A stretch of 64,000 bases of DNA from Paraburkholderia terricola (GTDB lineage: Bacteria > Pseudomonadota > Gammaproteobacteria > Burkholderiales > Burkholderiaceae): assembly GCF_900142195.1 (NCBI RefSeq), contig NZ_FRAB01000002.1, positions 62,001-126,000 of the forward strand, written 5' to 3'. The notes below the pieces were generated by a model, which was given only the letters and a program-made list of their open reading frames with translations, did not search any database and was not told where the DNA came from. Position 1 is the first letter of the stretch. Each line of letters opens with the position of its first letter. The position numbers and the translations under genes are program-made. Below, one piece after another: positions 8,028 through 16,088 of this stretch.

Positions 8028-9419
8028 ATGACGCCTGAACTCGCGCTCGAACATATCTGGACCGTCGCGGGATGCGACCCGGCGGCGCTTCGTTCGGTCT
8101 CGCTGACCGGCGCCGATCCGGGCCTGCCGTCGGTCTATCGGGTCGGCACGCTCGCCTCGGCGACCATCGCCGCGACCGGCCTCGCGGCGGCCGAATACCG
8201 GCGCTTGCGTAGCGGGAGCGGGCAACACGTCACGGTCGAGATGCGGCGCGCGCTAGCGTCGTTTCGCAGCGAACGCTATTTGCGCATCGACGATGGGCCG
8301 CCGCCCGCCTTGCGCGATCCGGTGACGGGCTTCTACGAAACGCGAGACGGCCGCTGGATTCAACTGCATACGAATTTCGCGCATCACCTGCACGGCGTGC
8401 TGAAGGTGCTCGGCTGCGAGAACGATCGCGCCGCGGTGGCCGAGGCGATTCGCGGCTGGGATGGCGCGGCGCTCGATCAGACGCTCGCCGACGCGGGCTT
8501 GTGCGCCGCGCTGATCCGCTCGCCCGACGAGTGGGCCGCGCTCGACCAGGCGAAAGCGATTACGGGACTGCCGTTGTTCGAGATCGAGCGCATCGGCGAC
8601 GCGCCGGCCGAGCCGCCGCGAGAGGGCGGCGCGGATCGTCCGCTGACGGGTGTGCGCGTGCTGGACCTGTCGCGCATCATTGCGGGGCCGGTGGCCGGAC
8701 GGGCACTCGCGCAGCACGGCGCGGACGTGTTGATGATCAACGGGCCGCACTTGCCGAACATCGCGCCGCTCGTAATCGACAACGGACGCGGCAAGCGTTC
8801 GGCGCTGCTCGACCTGCGCGACGCGGCTGGACGCGACACCTTACGCGGACTCGCCGGCGACGCCGATGTGTTCTTGCAGGCGTATCGCCCCGGCGCCCTG
8901 GCGGCGCGAGGCTTCGGTCCCGACGCTCTGGCGCGCGTGCGGCCCGGAATCGTTTATGTGTCGGTCTCAGCCTACGGGCACGAGGGACCTTGGGCTCGTC
9001 GGCGCGGGTTCGACAGTCTGGTGCAGTCGGCAAGCGGCCTCGCTTTCACTGAACGCGAGGCGGCAGGCGCGGATGAGCCCCGGCATCTGCCGTGTCAGGC
9101 GCTGGACCACGCGACCGGCTATCTGGCTGCCTTTGGCGCGATGGCCGCGCTAGCGCGGCGCGCCACCGAAGGCGGCAGTTGGCATGTCAGAGTCTCGCTC
9201 GCGCAGACCGGCCGATGGTTGCAGTCTTTTGGCTTGCTTGCCGACGGCTGGAAAACGCCCGACGTTTCCATCGACGATGTGCGGGATTGTCTTGGGACCG
9301 TGCAATCCGAATTCGGCCATGTTCTGGCCGCGTTGCCCGCCGAGCGCCTCGATGAAACGCCTGCTTTTTTTGCGCTGCCGCCGGCGAGGGTCGGCGCTCA
9401 CGAGGCCAAATGGGTATGA
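8028..9419 (+). CDS. Family III (CaiB/BaiF) CoA transferase with halves in swapped order
   Basis: The 463-residue protein carries the hallmarks of type III CoA transferases, which move CoA between carboxylic acids through an aspartyl-CoA intermediate. Residues about 207-400 form the usual N-terminal half: LTGVRVLDLSRIIAGPVAGR, NGRGKRSALLDLRD, DVFLQAYRPG, VYVSVSAYGHEGPW and the likely catalytic Asp360 in QALDHATGY. The part before it, about 30-200, instead resembles the usual C-terminal half (LRSGSGQHVTVEMRRAL, then YETRDGRWIQLH and a DEWAAL element). The order therefore looks circularly permuted. It is divergent from the HTH-citrate synthase gene, suggesting both act on one acyl-CoA. The substrate is unknown. 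Confidence 0.85.
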   Translation: MTPELALEHIWTVAGCDPAALRSVSLTGADPGLPSVYRVGTLASATIAATGLAAAEYRRLRSGSGQHVTVEMRRALASFRSERYLRIDDGPPPALRDPVTGFYETRDGRWIQLHTNFAHHLHGVLKVLGCENDRAAVAEAIRGWDGAALDQTLADAGLCAALIRSPDEWAALDQAKAITGLPLFEIERIGDAPAEPPREGGADRPLTGVRVLDLSRIIAGPVAGRALAQHGADVLMINGPHLPNIAPLVIDNGRGKRSALLDLRDAAGRDTLRGLAGDADVFLQAYRPGALAARGFGPDALARVRPGIVYVSVSAYGHEGPWARRRGFDSLVQSASGLAFTEREAAGADEPRHLPCQALDHATGYLAAFGAMAALARRATEGGSWHVRVSLAQTGRWLQSFGLLADGWKTPDVSIDDVRDCLGTVQSEFGHVLAALPAERLDETPAFFALPPARVGAHEAKWV

Positions 9420-9509
9420 CGCTTGATTGACGGTTCGGCGCTTCGTGGGCGGCGTCGCGCCAGTCGGCATGACGGTGCGCTTGCCCGCAAGCGCCGCGAA
9501 GTAAAAAGC

Positions 9510-10256
9510 CTACTTCCTCAACTCCGCCACGAAATCGTAGTAATCGTTGCGGCAGTACGTGTCGGTCAACTCGATCGCCCGCTGATCGGCGGTGTAGCCC
9601 ACGCGCGTGATCAACAGCAGCGCCTCGTTGGGGGCGATGCTCATCTGCTGTGCGATTTCGTCGCTCGCATTCACCGCGCGAAAATGTTGCAGCGCGCGGA
9701 CGATCGTCAGTCCGCGATTTTCCAGGAACGTGTACAGCGAGTCGCCGATCGCCTGCGGATCGGGAATCACCGCGGCGGGGAACGTGGAATTCTCCACCGC
9801 CATCACGATGCCGTCGGCCAGACGCAAGCGCCGCAGCCGGGTCACCGCCGCCGCCGGCGACAAACCGAGCTGAATCACTTCATCGCGGTTAGCCGGCGAG
9901 ATTTCGCGCGACAGCCACTTCGAGCTTGGCGTAAAACCGCGCCGCCGCAGCATTTCGCTAAAGCTCGACAGACGCGACAGCGGATCTTCGTAGCGCGGCG
10001 TGATGAAACTGCCCGCGCCTTGGGTGCGCCGGATCAAACCCTGCTCGACCAGTAACGCAATCGCCTTGCGCGACGTGATGCGCGAGACGCCGAGCGCCTC
10101 GGACAACACGCGCTCCGAAGGCAGCGCTTCGCCCGCGTTCCAGCGGTTCTCGTGAATCGCCGTGCCGAGCTTGCGAGCGAGTTGCAGATACAGCGGCGTG
10201 TCGTTTTCCGGGTCCGGGCGCAGATCGCGCCAGCGGTCTTCCGAGGCAGAGGTCAT
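9510..10256 (-). CDS. GntR-family transcriptional regulator, HutC subfamily
   Basis: The 248-residue protein has a GntR winged helix-turn-helix (about 20-85, with GEALPSERVLSEALGVSRITSRKAI) and a UTRA ligand-binding domain (about 95-245). HutC-type regulators sense sugars, amino sugars, histidine intermediates or similar small molecules. No catabolic genes flank it on the same strand; the divergent neighbour is an aldo/keto reductase gene across a 223-bp gap. A GTG three codons upstream (10265) is an alternative start; neither has a strong ribosome site. Ligand and targets cannot be assigned. Confidence 0.88.
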   Translation of the reverse strand: MTSASEDRWRDLRPDPENDTPLYLQLARKLGTAIHENRWNAGEALPSERVLSEALGVSRITSRKAIALLVEQGLIRRTQGAGSFITPRYEDPLSRLSSFSEMLRRRGFTPSSKWLSREISPANRDEVIQLGLSPAAAVTRLRRLRLADGIVMAVENSTFPAAVIPDPQAIGDSLYTFLENRGLTIVRALQHFRAVNASDEIAQQMSIAPNEALLLITRVGYTADQRAIELTDTYCRNDYYDFVAELRK

Positions 10257-10479
10257 GGGGCTCACGCAAGAAGGGCAAGCGGCAATTCTAAGACATCGGC
10301 GCGCCGTTGTTATAGCGGGCTTTTGCCTGGTGGCCGATGCGAGAGCCGGGCAACGGCTAAACTCGTCGCTATGATTTCCGTAGCATGCGGCGTGAGCGTT
10401 CGCGTGAGCCGCTGCATCTTCATACGCATTCGGACCACGCCTTACCGTCCATTCAATTCAGCCACTTCAAGGAGTCAGC

Positions 10480-11325
10480 ATGACGAGCGAGATCGCAAGC
10501 GTGAGCCTGCCCGACGGCGAGCGCATTCCGAAACTGGGGCAGGGCACCTGGGAGATGGGTGAACAGCCGGCGCGCCGAGCCGCTGAAATCGCCGCGCTGC
10601 GCTGCGGCGTCGACCTGGGCATGACGCTGATCGACACCGCCGAAATGTACGGCGACGGCGCGACGGAATCGCTGCTTGCGGAAGCACTGGCCGGGTTGCG
10701 CGAGCAGGTGTTTCTGGTCAGCAAGGTGTATCCGCACAACGCGAGCCGGCGCGGCGTGATCGCGGCCTGCGAACAGAGTCTCAAGCGCCTGAAAACGGAT
10801 CGGCTCGATCTGTACCTGCTGCACTGGCGCGGCTCGGTGCCGCTCGCCGAAACCGTCGAGGGGTTCGAGGCGCTGCGCCGCGCCGGCAAGATCCGCCATT
10901 GGGGCGTCAGCAACTTCGATACCGACGACATGGAAGAACTGCTGGCCACGCCGGGCGGCGACGCGTGCTCGACTAATCAGATTCTCTACAACGTCGCGCG
11001 CCGCGGGGCGGAATTCGATCTGCTGCCGTGGCTCGCCGCGCGCAAGATGCCGACGATGGCCTACAGCCCCGTCGATCACGCCCGCTTGCCGAAACGCTCG
11101 CCGCTCGACGACATCGCGGGTGCGCGCGGCGTTTCGGTTGTCCAACTGGCGCTCGCGTGGGTGCTGCGCGATCACCGCGTGTTCGCGATTCCGAAGGCGG
11201 GCCGCGTCGAGCACGTGCGTGCCAACCACCTTGCTTCGCAACTGCAACTCGATGCCGGCGAACTCGCGGCTATCGACGCTTACTTCAAGCCGCCGCGCGG
11301 CAAGCGTCCGCTGGAAATGCTTTGA
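10480..11325 (+). CDS. Aldo/keto reductase
   Basis: This 281-residue protein has a single TIM-barrel AKR domain. The catalytic tetrad is visible: Asp and Tyr in LIDTAEMYGDG, Lys in LVSKVYP and His in YLLHWRG; GVSNFD and the C-terminal AIPKAGRVEHVRAN complete the NADPH site. It should reduce aldehydes or ketones with NADPH in the cytoplasm; the physiological substrate is not readable. AAGGAG at 10469-10474 sets the start at 10480. It is monocistronic, divergent from the GntR/HutC gene. Confidence 0.92.
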   Translation: MTSEIASVSLPDGERIPKLGQGTWEMGEQPARRAAEIAALRCGVDLGMTLIDTAEMYGDGATESLLAEALAGLREQVFLVSKVYPHNASRRGVIAACEQSLKRLKTDRLDLYLLHWRGSVPLAETVEGFEALRRAGKIRHWGVSNFDTDDMEELLATPGGDACSTNQILYNVARRGAEFDLLPWLAARKMPTMAYSPVDHARLPKRSPLDDIAGARGVSVVQLALAWVLRDHRVFAIPKAGRVEHVRANHLASQLQLDAGELAAIDAYFKPPRGKRPLEML

Positions 11326-11367
11326 TGAGCGCGGCGCAACGTTGAGCGGCTCGCCGCGCGCGCGTTA

Positions 11368-11874
11368 TCAATTGCAACTGTGATGCATGTGCACGGAACC
11401 CAGCACGGCGACTTCGGCGGGCGTGTGCTTGAGCGAGTCTTCGTTGACCTGGGCGGCGTCCGCGACGAATTCCTCGACGATCGACGACACCTGCGCGTTG
11501 CGCAAACAGAGCGACACACGCTGCGTTTCATTGGCCGGCAGCGACACGCGCTGACCGAGGAACAGCACGCCGTACTGATAGCCGTGGATGATGCCGCGGA
11601 TCGCGCCGACGCATTGGCCCTGCGCGACGTTGTCGTTTTTCTTCTTGCAGGTTTGCACGAGCGAGTAGGCGGAAAAGCTGGGATCGACCGGCGGTGCCGC
11701 TTGCGACAGCGTTTGTGGCAGCGGCTGCGCGGCTTGCGCCGGGGTTTGCGCGGGTGCGGGTGCCGGAGGTTGCGCCGCGGTTTGCGCATGAGCGAGCGAT
11801 GCGAGGCCGAGAGCGCCGGCCATCACGAGGCCGGTGGCCGCGCGCGCGGCAAGGCGGGGGACGTTTCGTTGCAT
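11368..11874 (-). CDS. Secreted Rap1a/Tai-like protein
   Basis: The 168-residue protein has a clear signal peptide (LVMAGALGLASLAHAQ) followed by a Pro/Ala/Gln-rich linker (about 32-60). The remaining 100 residues resemble the Rap1a/Tai family: Cys before a helix, a QCVGAIRGIIHGYQYG core, SLCLRNAQVSSIVEEFVAD, and a final Cys next to the C-terminus. The four cysteines fit two disulfides in the periplasm. The family was named for type VI secretion immunity proteins, but many members are orphans, and no effector or secretion gene lies here. GAGG precedes ATG 11874. Confidence 0.72.
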   Translation of the reverse strand: MQRNVPRLAARAATGLVMAGALGLASLAHAQTAAQPPAPAPAQTPAQAAQPLPQTLSQAAPPVDPSFSAYSLVQTCKKKNDNVAQGQCVGAIRGIIHGYQYGVLFLGQRVSLPANETQRVSLCLRNAQVSSIVEEFVADAAQVNEDSLKHTPAEVAVLGSVHMHHSCN

Positions 11875-11951
11875 GTTGTGGTGCCCTCATATCGAACGTT
11901 GAATCTGATATGAGGCTATCGCGCCGGTTTGGTTCCGGTCAGACGTAGGCG

Positions 11952-14138
11952 CTATTCGTTGCGCGCGGCGCTTTCCGATGGGTTTCCCGAGCCGTCGCCG
12001 CCGACCTTGCCTGCGTCGTCGCGTCTTGAGGCGGCGTGCAGGACGCGCAATTCATCGACGGGGATATGGCAGCGGATGCGATGCGTGGCCCGTCGACCCG
12101 CGTCGCCTGAGCCGGACCCCGCCTCGAGAAACGGCGGGTCTTGCTGCTCGCAGATCGCGCCGAGCTTGCGCGGACAGCGCGTATGGAATACGCAGCCGGA
12201 CGGCGGCGACGCCGCGCTCGGCAGATCGCCGGACAGGCGGATGCGCGCGCGGCTTGCGCGAGCGTCGAGCGTCGGCACGGACGACAGCAACGCTTCCGTA
12301 TAAGGATGCTGCGGCCCGTCGAACACGGCGGCGGCCGGCCCGATTTCCAGCAGCCTGCCGAGGTACAGCACCGCGATGCGGTCCGACAGATAGCGCACCA
12401 CGTGCAGATCGTGCGAGATGAACACATAGCTCACGCCGCGCTCGCGTTGCAGATCGGCGAGCAGGTTGAGAATGGCCGCCTGCACGGAGACGTCGAGCGC
12501 GGAAGTCGGCTCGTCGCATACCACCACGCGCGGCTCGCCGGCAAACGCGCGCGCGATCGCCACGCGCTGCTTGAGCCCGCCGGACAGTTGCCGCGTGCGT
12601 GAGCCGAGGTAGCGTTCGGGCAGGCGCACGGCCGCCGTCAACGTGGCGAGCCGTTCGTCGATCGCGGGGCCGCGCAGCGCGGTGAGGCGCGACAACGCGC
12701 GGCCGATCAGCCGCTTTACCGAATGCGCGCGATTGAGCGCCGAGTCGGGATTCTGAAACACGATCTGCAACGACTTGACCTGCTCGTCGTTGCGTCGCGT
12801 CACGCGCGCGGCGAGCGGCGCGCCGTCGAGTTCGAGCACGCCGCCGGCGTCCGGTGCGAGCAGGCCGAGCAGCAGTTTCGCGAGCGTCGTCTTGCCGCTG
12901 CCCGATTCGCCGACGAGGCCGAGCGTCTCGCCGCTCGCCAGGTCGATCGAGACATTGTCCACCGCGCGCAGCGGCGCGCCGGATACGTGGAACGTCTTCG
13001 ACAGTTTTTCCGCGCGCAGCACGATGTTCGCGCGGCCGCCGTTTGTCGCTGTCGCGGCGTTGCCGTGCTCCGCCAATGCCTCGGCGCTCGCGCGCGGCAA
13101 CTCGATCGCGCGTTCGTGGTAATGGCAGCGCGACATCTGATCGCCGTGCGCGGCGCTCACCCGATAGGGCGGCGGCGCTTCGCGGCGGCAACGGTCGTCG
13201 GCGAGGCGGCAGCGATCCGCGTAAATGCAGCCTTGCGTGACCGAACCCGGCGAGGGCAGACTGCCCGCGATCGTATCGAGCCGCTCGGTGTCCTTGCTGC
13301 GCCCGGTGGTCGGCAAGCAGCGCAGCAACCCGACCGTATAGGGATGGCGCGGCCGCGCGAACACATCCTGCGTCGCGCCTTCCTCCACCAGCTTGCCCGC
13401 GTACAGCACGCCGACGCGCTCGCACATCCGCCCGATCACCGCGAGGTTATGGCTGATGAAGAGCACGGCCGTGCCGAGTTCCTCGCGCAACTGCGCCACG
13501 AGGTCGAGCACTTCGGCTTCGACGGTGGCGTCGAGGCCGGTGGTCGGCTCGTCGAGAATCAGCAGCGCGGGGTTCGAGGCGAGCGCCATCGCGATCACCA
13601 CGCGCTGCTGCATGCCGCCCGACAACTGATGCGCATAGCTGTCCATCACGCGCTCGGGCGCGGCGATGCGCACGCGCTTCAGCATGTCGAGCGTGCGCTC
13701 CACGGCTTGCTCGCGCGAGACGCCGGCGGCCTCGAACGCTTCGGTCACCTGGCGCGCGATCGTCAGCGATGGATTCAGCGCGCGCCCCGGGTCCTGGTAG
13801 ACCATCGAAATCGCGTTCGCGCGCATCGTGCGCAACGCGTCGGCGTCGAGCTTGTGCACGTCCTTGCCGGCGATCACGATCTTGCCCGCCTTCACCTTGC
13901 CGTTGCGCGGCAGATAGCGCAGCGCCGCCATTGCGACCGTCGATTTGCCGCAACCCGATTCGCCGACGAGACCATACGCCTCGCCGCGACGCACGCGAAA
14001 CGAGACGTCTTGCAGCACTTCGCGATCGCGTCCGCGAATCCGGTACGTGACCGTCAGGCCGACGACGGTCAGCGCATCCGTGCGGTCGCTCTTCGACACG
14101 TCGAAGGCGGGGAACGAGGCGGGCGGCGGGCCGTTCAT
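11952..14138 (-). CDS. Dipeptide/oligopeptide-type ABC transporter, fused double ATPase
   Basis: The 728-residue protein contains two complete ABC ATPase domains (about 25-340 and 395-700) where many systems have separate DppD and DppF proteins. Walker A GESGCGKST and the signature SYAHQLSGGMQQR mark the first; GESGSGKTT and RQLSGGLKQR mark the second. Each is followed by the Cys-containing oligopeptide-ABC C-terminal motif (GCIYADRCRLADDRC and GCVFHTRCPRKLGAIC), which in some family members binds an iron-sulfur cluster. It powers the importer whose permeases lie directly upstream: its ATG at 14138 overlaps the permease stop by 4 bp. It is the last gene of the operon. Confidence 0.92.
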   Translation of the reverse strand: MNGPPPASFPAFDVSKSDRTDALTVVGLTVTYRIRGRDREVLQDVSFRVRRGEAYGLVGESGCGKSTVAMAALRYLPRNGKVKAGKIVIAGKDVHKLDADALRTMRANAISMVYQDPGRALNPSLTIARQVTEAFEAAGVSREQAVERTLDMLKRVRIAAPERVMDSYAHQLSGGMQQRVVIAMALASNPALLILDEPTTGLDATVEAEVLDLVAQLREELGTAVLFISHNLAVIGRMCERVGVLYAGKLVEEGATQDVFARPRHPYTVGLLRCLPTTGRSKDTERLDTIAGSLPSPGSVTQGCIYADRCRLADDRCRREAPPPYRVSAAHGDQMSRCHYHERAIELPRASAEALAEHGNAATATNGGRANIVLRAEKLSKTFHVSGAPLRAVDNVSIDLASGETLGLVGESGSGKTTLAKLLLGLLAPDAGGVLELDGAPLAARVTRRNDEQVKSLQIVFQNPDSALNRAHSVKRLIGRALSRLTALRGPAIDERLATLTAAVRLPERYLGSRTRQLSGGLKQRVAIARAFAGEPRVVVCDEPTSALDVSVQAAILNLLADLQRERGVSYVFISHDLHVVRYLSDRIAVLYLGRLLEIGPAAAVFDGPQHPYTEALLSSVPTLDARASRARIRLSGDLPSAASPPSGCVFHTRCPRKLGAICEQQDPPFLEAGSGSGDAGRRATHRIRCHIPVDELRVLHAASRRDDAGKVGGDGSGNPSESAARNE

Positions 14139-15004
14139 CGGTCGAGCACTCCTTGCACGCTGTCGGCGATCAGGTTCACGCCGACCACCAGACTGGCGAT
14201 TGCGCCGGCCGCGAACACCACGGTCCACCACGCGCCGCCCGCCATCAGCGTGTACGACTCGGAGAGCGCCAGTCCCCAATCGGCTGAAGGCGGCTGAATG
14301 CCGAAGCCGAGGAACGACAGCGTGGCGACCGCGAAGATCGCATAGCCGAGCCGCACGGTCGCCTCGACGATGATCGGCGGCAGCACGTTCGGCAGGATCT
14401 CGGCGAACATGATGTACGGCGCGCGTTCGCCGCGCAGTTGCGCGGCGGCGACGTAGTCGAGATGCCGTTCGGCGAATACGGCGGCGCGCACGGTGCGCGC
14501 GGTGATCGGCGTGAAGGTGACGCCGATCACGAGAATCACGGTGAAGTTCGACGCGCCGACGGCGGCGAGCGCGAGCAGCGCGACGATCACGAGCGGCAGC
14601 GCGAGCACGGCGTCGATCGCGCGGCCGACCACGTTGTCGACCCAGCCGTCGAAGTAGCCGACGATCAAGCCGAGCGCGGTGCCCGCCAGCGTGCCGAGCA
14701 AGGTGGCGAGCGGCGCGATGGTCAGGATGTCGCGCGCGCCGACGATCACGCGCGAGAACACGTCGCGGCCCAGTTGATCGGTGCCGAACCAGTGCGTGCG
14801 ATCGGGCGGCATCAGCGAGTTGAGCGGATCGGATGCATACGGATCGATCCGCACGAGCCACGGCCCGGCGATCGCGCAGACGATCCACCAGCCGACGATC
14901 AATACGCCGATCACGAAGGTCGGCGAGCGCAGCAGCACGCGCAACTGATCGAAGCGCGGCTCGGCGACGGCACGCGGCGCGGCCGGCGGAACGATGGTGC
15001 TCAT
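14135..15004 (-). CDS. ABC transporter permease, DppC/OppC type
   Basis: The 289-residue inner-membrane protein has the N-terminal OppC-type helix, the HWFGTDQLGRDVFSR motif typical of this subfamily, and the binding-protein-dependent transport domain with its EAA-like loop (YVAAAQLRGE..YIMFAEILPN). It forms half of the translocation channel with the DppB-type protein. ATG 15004 overlaps the stop of that gene by 4 bp, and its own stop overlaps the ATPase start, so the three are translationally coupled. Peptides or nickel-type chelates are the usual substrates; this one is not determined. Confidence 0.92.
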   Translation of the reverse strand: MSTIVPPAAPRAVAEPRFDQLRVLLRSPTFVIGVLIVGWWIVCAIAGPWLVRIDPYASDPLNSLMPPDRTHWFGTDQLGRDVFSRVIVGARDILTIAPLATLLGTLAGTALGLIVGYFDGWVDNVVGRAIDAVLALPLVIVALLALAAVGASNFTVILVIGVTFTPITARTVRAAVFAERHLDYVAAAQLRGERAPYIMFAEILPNVLPPIIVEATVRLGYAIFAVATLSFLGFGIQPPSADWGLALSESYTLMAGGAWWTVVFAAGAIASLVVGVNLIADSVQGVLDR

Positions 15005-16011
15005 TCGGCGCTCCTTACTCGCAGCCGCGGATTGAGCAGCACGTGCAACGCGTCGGCGACGAGGTTGGCGACGGTGTAGACCACGCCGATGGTCAGCACG
15101 CCCGCTTCGAGCATCGGAAAGTCCTTCGCCTTGGCGGCGTTGTAGATCAGCGAGCCGATGCCTTGATAGTGGAACAGCGTCTCTACGACAACCAGGCCGC
15201 CGATCATGTAGCCGAGCTGGGTGGCCGCCACGGTGATGGTCGGCAGCAGCGCATTGCGCAACACGTGCCGCCAGATCACGATGCGGCGCGGCAGGCCCTT
15301 GAGGATCGCGGTGCGCGTGTAGTCGGCGTCGAGCGCCTCGACGGTGCCCGCGCGCGCCATGCGCGCAATGTAGCCGAAGAACACCAGCACCAGCGGCAAC
15401 ACCGGCAGGATCAGATAGCGCAACTGTTCGAGCGCGCCGGCGTCGGGCGGATACGACGCCTCGATCGGCAGCCAGCGCAGCCACACGCCGAACACCAGGA
15501 TCAGCACGATCGACGAGACGAATTCCGGCACCACCGTCGCCGACAATCCCACGATGCTGATCGTGCGGTCGAGCCAGCGCCCCGCGTGCATCGCCGACCA
15601 CACGCCGCCCGCGATGCCGAGCGGCACGACGACGATGAACGCGAGCAGGCCGAGCTTGGCCGAATGCGCGAGCGCGTCGGCGATGAACGGCCCGACCGGC
15701 TCACGGTACGCATACGAGAGCCCCATGTCGCCGCGCACGAAATGCGAGATCCACTCGATGTATTGCGTCATCAGCGGACGGTCGGCGCCGAGTTGATGAT
15801 TGAGCGCGGCGACCGCGCGCGCGTCGGCAAGCGGGCCCAGCACCGCGCGGCCGATGTCGCCGGGCAGCAACTGGCCGCCCGCGAACACGATCACCGAGAG
15901 CAGCCACAGCGTGATCAACGACAAGCCGACGCGCGTCGCCAGAAAGCGCGCGACGCGGCCCGCGTTGCCGTTCGAGCCGGGGGAGGCGGAAGGGGTCACC
16001 GTGGTCGACAT
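15001..16011 (-). CDS. ABC transporter permease, DppB/OppB type
   Basis: The 336-residue inner-membrane protein shows the DppB-like layout: an N-terminal helix after FLATRVGLSLITLWLLSV, a periplasmic loop with LGADRPLMTQYIEW, five more helices and the cytoplasmic coupling loop YTRTAILKGLPRRIVIWRHVLRN written here only in part as YTRTAILKGL. ATG 16011 is chosen because GGAG lies 7 bases upstream; a GTG at 16035 is in frame but less likely. The stop overlaps the next permease start (ATGA). Confidence 0.92.
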   Translation of the reverse strand: MSTTVTPSASPGSNGNAGRVARFLATRVGLSLITLWLLSVIVFAGGQLLPGDIGRAVLGPLADARAVAALNHQLGADRPLMTQYIEWISHFVRGDMGLSYAYREPVGPFIADALAHSAKLGLLAFIVVVPLGIAGGVWSAMHAGRWLDRTISIVGLSATVVPEFVSSIVLILVFGVWLRWLPIEASYPPDAGALEQLRYLILPVLPLVLVFFGYIARMARAGTVEALDADYTRTAILKGLPRRIVIWRHVLRNALLPTITVAATQLGYMIGGLVVVETLFHYQGIGSLIYNAAKAKDFPMLEAGVLTIGVVYTVANLVADALHVLLNPRLRVRSAE

Positions 16012-16088
16012 CGTGATCTCCAGCCGGGGAAGCACCGTGCGCTCATGCGTTCGAGCGCTTCCGCGTCAAAGCGCATCTGCGTTCGACA

